A stretch of DNA of 64,000 nucleotides. Origin: Taxillus chinensis (Eukaryota; Streptophyta; Magnoliopsida; Santalales; Loranthaceae). The notes beneath the pieces were generated by a model. That model was given only the letters and a program-made list of their open reading frames with translations. It ran no database searches and had not been told where the DNA came from. A program made the position numbers and the translations under genes. The DNA lies in assembly GCA_023512835.1 (NCBI GenBank), contig CM042092.1:29957543-30021542 (forward strand). Reading direction: 5' to 3'. The number at the start of each line of letters is the position of its first letter. The stretch's first letter is position 1. Of this stretch, positions 33,460-42,883 are shown one piece after another.

Positions 33460-34969
33460 GCGAGTCGAGCTGGACCGATGGTGGAGCAATGGGGTGCCAT
33501 TACTCATGGATTGGTAGCACTCACATTTGCCGAGGGGAATGTAGAGAAGAGAGTGTGGCCAGGTGGTCGTGGACCAATTCCAGGATGTGTTTCCAGAGGA
33601 GTTGTGGAGTCTACCACCTGAGAGGGGTATATAGTTTTGCATTGAGTTCTTACGGGGGTAGGGCCTATCTCGCAGGTGGCCTATCGGATGGGGCCTACGA
33701 GTTAAGAGAGCTGCAGAAACAACTAAAGGAACTTGAGGGCAAGAGATTTATTCGACCGAGTACTTTGCCTTGGGGTGCTCCAATACTTTTTGCCAAGAAA
33801 GCGGATGGGACGCTGCGGTTGTGCATTGATTACGAAAAAACTAAACCAAGTAACGGTAAAGAACAAATACCCATTACCTCGAATAGATGATTTGTTTGAT
33901 CGGTTAAGCGAGGCTCGAGTGGTTTTCAAAGATAGATTTGAGATCGGGATATCATCGGTTGAGAGTCAGGAAGGAGGATATCCCCAAGACCGCTTTCGGT
34001 GTCGATATGGGCATCATGAGTGGTTGGTGATGCCTTTTGGGCTTACTAATGCACCAACGGTCTTTATGCGATTAATGAACTAGGTATTTGCTCCTTACTT
34101 GGATTCCTTTGTGGTGGTATTCATTAATGACATCCTTGTGTACTCCAAGACCAGATTGGAGCATGAGGAACATTTGACTATAGCTTTGCAGACATTGAGG
34201 GAGCATCAGTGTATGCCAAGTTCGTAAGTGTGACTTTTGGATGTAGGAAGTGCATTTCCTTGGCCATGTGGTATCACTGGAGGAGTCCAAGTGGACCCAG
34301 CTAAGATTGAGGCGGTGTCATCGTGGAGGAGGCCAGGTGAATGTGTTTGAGATTAGGAGCTTTTTTGGGCTTGGCGGGGTATTATCGGTGCTTTGTGGAG
34401 GGGTTCTCCTGTTTGTCGGCACCTTTGACAGCATTGACTCGGAAGGGGGTCAAATTTGAGTGGATCGACAAGTGCCGGCGGGCTTTTGAGATTTTGAAAG
34501 CCCGATTGACCACCGAACCGGTGTTGAGGTTACCACGAGAGGGGGTGCCTTATGAGGTGTATTGTGATACATCCGAGTAGGCCTGGGGTGTGTGATGATG
34601 TAGGAACGTAATGTGATTGCGTATGGTTCAAGGCGGTTGAAACCTCATGAGTTGAACTACCCCACACATGATTTAGAGTTGGCGGCGATGATCTTTGCCT
34701 TAAAGAGTTGGCAGCATTATCTGATGGGAGACAAGTTTCTGGTGTATACAGACCATCGGAGTCTTCAGTATATCTTTACCCAGAAGGATTTGAACCTGAG
34801 GCAGCGACGGTGGATAGAGTATCTACAGACATTTGATTTTACCCTTGCATATACCCCTGGTAAGGGGAATATAGTGGCAGATGCCCTGAGTAGGAAGGGC
34901 AAGGCCAAGGTGGCTATGAGAGAGTGGAAACCGATAGAGCGATTGGCTATATTGCGAGCTCCGACCTAG
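33460..34969 (+). pseudogene. Element D RT and RNase H; catalytic Asp of RT changed to Asn
   Basis: RT text: [19 protein letters not shown] (about 33858-33915), [20 protein letters not shown] (about 34006-34065), a TAG at 34081 where relatives have Gln ([10 protein letters not shown]), then [13 protein letters not shown]. The catalytic motif is FIND (34120-34131) instead of FIDD; the Asn codon AAT is at 34126-34128. RNase H is open at 34613-34969 with [40 protein letters not shown] and [16 protein letters not shown], ending at a TAG. The loss of a metal-binding Asp should abolish polymerase activity (family knowledge). Confidence 0.87.
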
Positions 34970-34985
34970 TACCTCCGAGAGAGGA

Positions 34986-35981
34986 ATGGTTTTGAGCCCT
35001 ATTGTTGTGGTGCCTGAGTTATATCAGCGAGTCCGAGAGGGACAATTGGGGGATAATGAGTGCGAGGCACTCCGTGCACGGATTTTAGCTGGGGAGCTAG
35101 CAGGAGATTGGGCCGAGGGTCCTGAGCATGAGTTGACCTTTCAGGGGCGTCTGATTGTGGCGTCTCCTCTTCGTAGGGATGTGATGAGGGAGTTCCATCA
35201 GTCCAGAGTTGTTGTTCATCCAGGAGGCACCAAGATGTACCATTCTCTTCGGAGACATTTTTGGTGGCCTAGGATGAAGAGGGATATGGCAGAGTTTGTT
35301 TCTGCATGCCTTACCTGCCAACAGGTAAAGGCGGAGCACCAGCGTCCAGCGGGTATGTTGCAGCCCTTAGCAGTGGTAGAGTGGAAATGGGATCACATTA
35401 CGATGGATTTCGTGACAGGACTTCTACCTACCTCGGGGAGGAAGGACATGATTTGGGTTATTGTGGATCGGCTAACAAAATCAGCCCATTTCCTAGCAAT
35501 AAGGGAGCGGGATCCCATTGGGGCTTTGAGCCAGCTGTATATCAGTGAGATCGTGAGGTTACATGGGGTGCCCTCATCTATTGTATCGGATAGGGATGCG
35601 AGGTTTACATCCCGCTTTTGCGCAGGTATGCATGAGGCTTTGGGGACAAAGCTGAACTTGAGTACGGTTTTTCATCCTGAGACGGATAGTCAGTCTGAGA
35701 GGACGATCCAGACCTTGGAGGATATGTTGCGAGCATGTGTGTTGGATTTTGGGGGTTCGTGGGCCACTCACCTACCATTGGTGGAGTTTGCTTACAACAA
35801 CAGCTATCAGGTGTCCATTGGGATGGCACCATTTGAGGCATTGTATGGGAGGCCTTGTCGGTCTCCATTGTGTTGGACTGAGGTGGGCGAGGCCGCTCTC
35901 TTGGGACCACAGCTGGTCCAGGAGGCCACCGAGAAGGTGAAATTGATCTGTCAGCGTCTATTGACAGCCCAGAGTAGATAG
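34986..35981 (+). CDS. Element D integrase segment, open, complete catalytic triad
   Basis: This is a 331-residue open segment of pol, not an independent gene; the ATG is internal. The zinc-binding domain has His71 and His78 with Cys108 and Cys111 (HPGGTKMYH and CLTCQQVK). The catalytic core has Asp141 (TMDFVTG), Asp202 (SDRDARF) and Glu238 (DSQSERT), with exactly 35 residues between the last two: the D,D(35)E signature. [20 protein letters not shown] and [20 protein letters not shown] follow. It ends at TAG (35979-35981), where relatives read on into [13 protein letters not shown]. Integrase joins the cDNA to host DNA in the nucleus. As part of a damaged polyprotein it is unlikely to be made. 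Confidence 0.9.
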   Translation: MVLSPIVVVPELYQRVREGQLGDNECEALRARILAGELAGDWAEGPEHELTFQGRLIVASPLRRDVMREFHQSRVVVHPGGTKMYHSLRRHFWWPRMKRDMAEFVSACLTCQQVKAEHQRPAGMLQPLAVVEWKWDHITMDFVTGLLPTSGRKDMIWVIVDRLTKSAHFLAIRERDPIGALSQLYISEIVRLHGVPSSIVSDRDARFTSRFCAGMHEALGTKLNLSTVFHPETDSQSERTIQTLEDMLRACVLDFGGSWATHLPLVEFAYNNSYQVSIGMAPFEALYGRPCRSPLCWTEVGEAALLGPQLVQEATEKVKLICQRLLTAQSR

Positions 35982-36460
35982 AAATCCTATGCGGATCAGA
36001 GGCGGAGGCCTTTAGAGTTTTCAGTGGGCGATCATATATTCCTCCGTGTGTCCACGAGGAAAGGACATTGATGGTTTAGGAAGGGTTCCGAACTATCGCC
36101 GAGATTTATTGGCCCTTTTGAGATTCTGGACCGAGTTGGTCTGTGGCGTATTGATTGGCTCTTACGCCACGATTAAGCGAGGGTGCACGGTGTGTTCCAC
36201 GTGTCGCGATTCTTGCGCAAATATCATCCAGACCCAGCTCATGTGATCGATTGGGGTGATCTGGATATTGCTTGATGATATCTCTGTTGTTGAGGTTCTG
36301 TTCGGGTCGTGGACAAGGGGAAAAGCTTTTGCGAGGCAAAGCTATCCCTTTGGTTCGTGTCTTGTGGAGACACCGTGGCATGGAGGAGGAGACATGGGAA
36401 CGCGAGGCGGAGATGCGGGAGCATTACCCGAGTTGTTCGAGGACCAACAATCTTGAGGGA
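35982..36460 (+). pseudogene. Element D integrase C-terminus and chromodomain, frameshifted
   Basis: After the TAG the same frame gives [20 protein letters not shown] and LRVS, then frame changes lead to [11 protein letters not shown] text near 36108. The chromodomain (about 36290-36440) reads EKLLRGKAIPLVRVLWRHRG and MEEETWEREAEMREHYP. Such chromodomains recognise modified histone H3 and bias insertion to heterochromatin (family knowledge). Confidence 0.8.
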
Positions 36461-37038
36461 GGGAGGTGGCGAAAGCCTTATATGGTATGTGCTCTGCCTT
36501 ATGTGATGTGGTATTATGCACATATGAGATATGTGGGTTCGTGTTTCTTATGTGTATGGTGTGTTTCTTGGATTTGTGTTTTCGTGTTTATTAGGTGTAT
36601 GATGTGCTTCGTGTGTTTATTGTTTATTGTTTATGTGTTATTCTTGCGTTCGTTTAGGTAGGTGTGTGCACATGTGAGATATGCCATTATTTTGTGTTTT
36701 GTTTGGTTTCACATATGTGGTATGTGATATGAGGTGATATGTGATTTTCACATATGTGATATGTGATATGAGGTAATATGTATTATGTGGCTTTGTGGTG
36801 TTGAATATATGTGATATATGTGATCTATTTGGTTAAACATGTATTGGATAGGTAAGTGTCTTTGTGAGTTGTGACTTTCTTGTGGGGTTGTTTGTGCCTG
36901 TTTCGGCTTGTTGTGAGCCGTGAGTCGTGTGGCATGTTTGTGAGTGAGTTTGGCTTTTGTGATGGATTTGTTGAGTTTGAGTGTAATTTTGTGTTGTTGT
37001 TTAGTGCCTATGTTTCTTTTCGGGGACGAAAAGCTTTT
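36461..37038 (+). other. Element D 3' noncoding region
   Basis: TG-rich DNA has many ATATGTGATATG repeats (about 36700-36830). It contains TTTTCGGGGACGAAAAGC before the purine tract, like A and C. No gene is seen. Confidence 0.6.
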
Positions 37039-37050
37039 AAGGGGAGAGGA
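37039..37050 (+). other. Element D polypurine tract
   Basis: AAGGGGAGAGGA lies immediately before TGTAAGGACCC, identical to element A. Confidence 0.85.
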
Positions 37051-37949
37051 TGTAAGGACCCGTGTTTGGGGTTCTGGGAGAAAGCCATGTGATGGAATGC
37101 ACATCGAGGGATGTGAATATCGGTCTGACGACGTATTCGTCGAATAGAGAGTTTTGACTATGAGTGGGCCTTATTTGGAGTCGGAGCCCCGAAAAGCTAA
37201 TTTTGGGATTTTTGTAGTATGGTCAGGTGACTTTGTATTCGAGGGCTTATTTGGAAAACAAACCTCAGGTGCTGATGTACTCGTTAAACGAGCATTTTGA
37301 CAATGAATTGGGCTCGATTTGGAGTTGGGACCCTGTGAGGGTAATTTTGATATTTTAATGAATTAAATGTGAGAAAGTATAAATAGGGCAGTGAAGAACT
37401 CAAATCCCTAAGTGTCTTACGTGCTTGCCTTTCTAGAGAGAGAAAGAGAAGAGGAGAGAGAAAGATAAGGGGGAAAAGAGGAATTGACGATCCGGAGCTC
37501 AAATCGGCCAAAGTCGAGGTAGGGATTCGTTCTTCTCACTCCTACATCGTTGATTATACTTGCTAGAGTAGCTAAAACATGTTAATTAACCCTCAATTCG
37601 TGGAATTGGAAGTATGAACCCTAGAGTTTGAGAAACTCGATTTTTGTTGTTTTTGTAAGAATTGATGTTGTTTTGGTAGCCTAAGATGGCTAGGATGAGC
37701 TAGAAAGCCATTAGTGGGATGAATTAGTGCTTAAAAATGGAGATTTAATGGGTAGAATTGAGTTTCGGGCCGAAATCGGGAAGAACGCAGTTGACAGTTT
37801 GCGACTGGGTAACTGTTCGAGGCTAGCCTCGAGCAGAGCGTCGAGCAGAATGTCGAGCAGGGAGCGTCGAGCATGTTGCTCGAGCCTAGAGTGTCGAGCA
37901 GCGTCGAGCAGAGCTTCGAGCAAGGTGTCTCGAGCAGGGTGTCTCGAGC
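37051..37949 (+). repeat. Element D 3' LTR, first 899 bp
   Basis: It matches 29314-30220 and has TATAAATA at 37378-37385. Differences from the 5' LTR include TCTGACG against TCGACG, CTCAGGTGC against CTCGGTACG and CGAGCAGAGCG against CGAGCGAGCG, all at CAG or CTG. It stops inside the CGAGCAG repeat where element E enters; the rest lies past 64000. Confidence 0.88.
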
Positions 37950-39361
37950 TGTTGGATCAAACCCAGAATTTAGATAATGCTGATAAAGCCTTATGTAATT
38001 TGATCTGAGATCTTTTGTGTTTATTTGATCATTGCAGAAGATATGTTACTAATCCAGAGATGCACTCGTGAGAGCGAAGCTAAGGACAGGATACATAATC
38101 CTGATCCGGACAAGAGTGAGTGTCGTCAAACACTTGGTAAATAACCAAGTCACAAATACATACGGAATAAGGAACATTCGTACGGACTAAGAACTGAAAG
38201 GATAAGTGCGGAGTAAGAGTCTTGATCAACGAGGTCGCACGAAGCAAAAGGATTGAAATGGAGTTAAATAGTTAAGTCTTCCCCTCAGGCGAACTAAAGT
38301 GAAGAAGACACGGAGTAAGGCGTCCGAGTCTTTCATACATGCTGAGTAAGGAAGTATTGATGCGGAATAAGGATCCGAGTCTTTATTCACACGGAGTAAG
38401 GAAACCAGATGCGGAGTAAGGAATCCGAATATCGTACTCGCCCGGAGTAAGGAAATTGCATACGGAGTAAGGAACTTACATACGGAGTAAGGAACTTACA
38501 TGCGGAGTAAGAAAGCACGACACGGAATAAGTCATCGGACTTTTCAAGACTCGCCCGGTGTAAGGAACTTACATACGGAGTAAGGAACTTACATACGGAG
38601 TAAGGAACTTACATGCGGAGTAAGAAAGCGCCGACACGGACTAAGGATTCCAAGACTAAATAGATACGGAGTAAGCAACCACTGACACGGAATAAGGTTT
38701 CGAGCTTCATTAGCTACGGAGTAAGGAAAATTACACCGGACCAAGAAGATACTGCTTCAACTCAACCGCATTTAAAGTTATCAGCTCGTGGCGTCCCGAT
38801 GTAAGACGAATTTATTGAGAACCTGAAGAATCTTACACGTGGATCATCCGGATATGTGGACACAACCTTAATTGTATTTGGGAACTCACAAACGCACTTA
38901 TACTCTTCGAACCCAAGATCTTGAGCTCCACAAACCGCAGCAGTCAAGACAGAGAGATTACCGAGGGATAGTTAGTGCTGAACGCATTCCGGAACTACAA
39001 GTTCCAAGGTTGTCTCTTAAGAATGTTTTGTATAAATATTCATACTTGTACATTAAAAAATAGTGAGCGTATGTGCATTAGTTAAGAAAAGACTAATTCC
39101 GTGTATGCACAAGCGTTTTCATCTTTGGAGATAGAAGTTGGCTAGTGTGTGAGTTCATTTGTAAACGAGTGTAAGAGAGTCTTGCTTCTATTTTGTTGTA
39201 TTTATCTTGTGATAATAAAACAAAATACTTCCACTATCTAGTTATCTTCCTGAGTGATTCTATCACTTAACTAGATAAGTGTTTGTGTCTTAAGAGAAAG
39301 AAAAGAGTTTTGATAAGAGCCTATTCACCCCCTCCCCCCTTTAGGCTCCAAGGGACCATCA
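37950..39361 (+). repeat. Element E 5' LTR (1412 bp)
   Basis: It runs from TGTTGGATCAAACCCAGAAT to CCAAGGGACCATCA, next to the primer site. It matches the solo LTR at 17724 and the 3' LTR at 63073. A block of GGAGTAAGGAA repeats fills 38160-38745. Confidence 0.9.
38160..38745 (+). repeat. GGAGTAAGGAAC repeat block in the element E 5' LTR
   Basis: Some thirty units of the form ACGGAGTAAGGAACTTACAT, GCGGAGTAAGAAAGC and variants occur here. The perfect part is a tandem of the 20-base unit. The first run has one more unit in this LTR than in the 3' LTR, showing copy-number change after insertion. It is degenerate and without spacers, so it is not a CRISPR array. Confidence 0.85.
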
Positions 39362-39363
39362 AG

Positions 39364-39374
39364 TGGTATCGAGC
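39364..39374 (+). other. Element E primer-binding site
   Basis: TGGTATCGAGC, two bases after the LTR, is tRNA-iMet type with the same missing A as in A and D. Confidence 0.75.
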
Positions 39375-39422
39375 AAGTTCTATTTTGTTCTAAGTAGAGA
39401 TCCCACTCTTTCAATCTCGAAA

Positions 39423-41690
39423 ATGGCCGAAGAAAGCGAGATGCTATTCAACACTCGCCTTAACTCCGGCGGTGCACGAGAGCCCATCCCGAATCGAAGC
39501 GGCGGTGAAAATGTCGACCCACCTCAACCTGCTGTTGCCGCCGCTTCTCAACCACGGAGTTCGGCTTTACTTTAACGAAACCGCCCAAATTCACACCTGT
39601 GCTTTTCTCCCAGGTGGAAAGCTCACATGAAGATGTTTATGGTATGCCATGATCATCTTATGTGGCCATGTCTTCATCGGGGAGATTCCAATTCCGATGA
39701 CTATCGGAGAACATGGAGTTAGGACGCCAAAGACAGATCTTGAACTTACCAACGATGAAAGAGCCTGGCGGGTGCTAGTGAAAAGGCTCGGCTTATGTTA
39801 CATCGTCTTTGGATTCCGAGGCTTTCACAGACGTCCAGGGCTGCACGACAGCAAAAGCTATTTGGGACAAACTGACAATCCTCTATGAGGGGAGTCAGTC
39901 CCAGATGCAGAATGTGATTTGCACTCTCAGACAGAACTTTGAGAGTTTTAATCATAAACCGGGCGAATCACTCGAAAGCATCTATCGGAGATTCGGCAAG
40001 CTCATTCTTGAGTCAAGATCGTCAATGAGCACTATTCTCAATCCCGGATCAATGACAAGTTCTTTCGCTCCTTGCCGGATCGCTACTACTCCAAACAACT
40101 CCAGATGCAATCGGACAAAAAAGCGCGGTATGTTCCCCTTGAAGAATCGATGGAGAGCTGCAGACTCACGAAGTCAGGTTTAAGTACTTTGACAGGGATG
40201 AGAAAATAGCTCGGAAAGAAAAGGGGATAGCTCTCAAAGCTACAGAATGTCTAAACATACTGAGGAATGATGATACGGACGTGTCTGAGAATTCTTATTC
40301 TGATGAGGAGGAGGAGATAGCCCTTCTTGTCAAATCCTTTGAGCGATTCCTACGGAAAAGCGAAAAGGGTTCGAAAGACGCTCATCATCATCGTTCCAAA
40401 GGAAGGAGCGACCGGAGTCCGGTTCCCAGGAATGCTTCAACCGTGGGAAAACCGGTCACTGGGCCAAGGAATGCGAGTCCAAATCAAAAGTGGCCGAGAA
40501 AAGTGACAAGGTAACTCCTCGCCGCTCCACCTCGGACAACAAGAAGAGCAAGAGGAAGGCGCTCGTGACAAAATACATGAGTGGCTCGGAAGAAGAGGAG
40601 GAATCCTAGGATGATGAGCCGACCACTAAGCCGAACGTCCGCCTCATGGCAAATCGAGGTACCTTCTATCTCTGAGCTCCTGAGTAAATTAGAATCTCTT
40701 ACTCCGCCATGTGATCATGAAAAGAATGAGAGACTAATAATTACTCAAATGTACAAAGATATGGAAAGTCGAATAAACATCTTGAATTAACTATTAATAG
40801 ACTCGAAAAGGACATCACCGACTTCGAGAGGAAAAGAAGCCTGGTATCACGATCTAAGAGCTGAAAATCATTTGTTAAATACCAATCTCTCAGGCCTAAA
40901 AGTTATAGTAAAAAGACTCAAAAATGAACTGGAACAGGAAAAGGAAATAAATCGTAAGTGGCTAAAATCCGGGGAAATAGCCTCTACCTTTAGGACCGAT
41001 CCTGACGACATCCAAGTCAAACCTGGCCTAGGTTCCGAACCATCAACTTCCATAGCTCAAGCTACCGAGTGTCCTCCGGATTTCACTCCTAAACTAACCA
41101 ATTTATATCCTGTTAGTACATCTAAACCGTTGGATGGTTTCATTTCAGGTGGCACCATAGTTTATGACTGTGGAGTCGAGGCTGTTACTCCACTTCCCGA
41201 ACCAGTAGCACCCGTAACTAAAGATGAAGGGAAGGCTGCTGCGATTAAAGCCAAAACTGTAGCACCCAAAAAGAAAGACAAGGCTAAGGGACGCATTTAG
41301 GGCCAAGAGCGCGTCACCCAAACGCAATGGATTAGGCCACAGGGAATAGAGTAGAAAGTCTCAGAAAATCTAAGAGACCTGTATCCCCTGTTTGTACTTC
41401 ACATTATAGTGTCTGTTCCATCTCGTAGGAAATGGGTCATTATCACTATGAATGTTGGAGTCTATCTGATAGCTGGCTTTGTAATCAATTTCAATCCAAT
41501 AAAGATCAGTTTTATAAAAGGGGTTCTTCGAGCAAAACAAAATCTAAATCTAAAAGGAGTGTCTCTCCCAAGAAAACCCAAATAAAAGAAGCGGTTGAAA
41601 CTAACAAGTTAATGTCAACTTGGAAAGCTAAGAGTCCTAGCAAAATCAAATCCGTAAATGTTGACAATACTCGTTGCTCTCTCTAACCGC
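39423..41690 (+). pseudogene. gag: Element E copia gag, broken
   Basis: The ATG at 39423 gives MAEESEMLFNTRLNSGG. Further text, in changing frames: WKAHMKMFM near 39610, AKAIWDKLTILYEGSQS and LRQNFESFNHKPGESLESIY (39850-39985), VSENSYSDEEEEIALLVKSF (40280-40340). A zinc knuckle at 40433-40474 reads CFNRGKTGHWAKEC, with Arg (CGT, 40442-40444) in place of the second Cys. A coiled-coil part LKVIVKRLKNELEQEKEINR and a basic KKKDKAKG tail follow to 41300; to 41690 there is further basic text (SKTKSKSKRSVSPKKTQIKE). Frame breaks are many. Confidence 0.78.
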
Positions 41691-41699
41691 CTGAAACAA

Positions 41700-42883
41700 G
41701 TTTGGGCACCAAAAGTGTAAACTGTTGTCTTTCGGGAGCATCTCTGGAATGCATTGCCGGATCACTTGAAGTTAAAGATCAATAAAAGCAAGTGGATCCT
41801 TGATAGTGGATGCTCCGGACATATGACGGGTGATCAGACTCTGCTTGTAGAAGTTAATGATAAACAAGGTCCATCCGTTTCATATGGCGACAACGTAAAG
41901 GTAAGACCGTCGGGTATGACACTTTAACTAACGGCTGTGTATCAATCACTAAAGTTGCACTAGTAGAAGGTTTAAACCATAATTTGCTAAGTGTTAGTAA
42001 TTTATGTGACAAAGGATTTCTTGTTTCCTTTTTGTCCAACACCAGACGAAGAAGAGAAAACTTATCCAGGAGATGTTAAGTTATCCGGATCAAGAGATGG
42101 GGACATATACTCAGTGGTCTTAAGAAATAATTCTTCTGACCCTGTATGCTTCCTCACGAAAGCATCAGATGAAGATAGTTGGCTATGGCACAAGCGATGC
42201 GCACATTTAAACTTTAAGACTTTGTCTAAATTAGCGTCACTTGATCTTGTTCCTGGTCTACCCAAACTCAAGTTCTCCGAGAGACTCTCTCTGTCGAGAA
42301 TGCCAACTTGGCAAACAGACCAAACACGGTTTAAGAGCAAATCGGTTAACTCAATAACCGCTCCTCTTCAACTTCTTCATATGGACCTCGTGGTCCTATA
42401 TCTGTTCCATCACTAGTTGGTACGAGATATACCCTTGTGGTTATCGATGATTTCACCAGATATATATGGGTGATGTTCCTGAAATCAAAGGATCTAACTT
42501 TTTGAGCATCTAGTAGATCTCTTCAACTGGATAAGCAACTCACAAGGACTGAGCATTAAATGCATCAGGAGTGATCATGGTACAGAATTTGATTTTTCGA
42601 AATGAGATCATATTGTTCCGAACAGGGCATACGGCATGACTTCTCTGCTCCCCGAACTCCACAACAAAATGGGGTAGGCGAGCGCAAGAATCGTACCTTA
42701 GTTGAAGTTGGTAGATCCATGTTAGCAGGGGCAACGCTTCCTCTCGGTCTATGGGCTGAAGCCGTGTCCACTGCCGCTATGTTCGAAACAGAACTCTAAT
42801 AAATAAATCTACCATGAAAACACCCTATGAGATGTGGAGAGGACGAAAACCCTCAATTTCACATTTCGAGCTTTTGGGTGTCT
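41700..42883 (+). pseudogene. Element E protease and integrase, first part
   Basis: The protease active site reads KWILDSGCSGHMTGD at about 41790-41838 (Asp-Ser-Gly, usual in copia). The pre-integrase zinc domain has WLWHKRCAHLNFKTLSKLAS (42180-42240) and, in another frame, CRECQLGKQTKH (about 42290). Core text: LVVIDDFTRYIWVMFLKSKD near 42440-42500, IRSDHGTEF near 42568, then TPQQNGVGERKNRTLVEVGR (42655-42715) with the catalytic Glu, and PYEMWRGRKPSISHFELLG. Element F is inserted directly after this, and the frame resumes at 56285. Confidence 0.83.

Noticed and set aside
38160..38745. Array of short direct repeats that might suggest a CRISPR
   Set aside because: Units are degenerate, lack unique spacers of constant size, and lie inside a plant copia LTR that recurs at 17724 and 63073.
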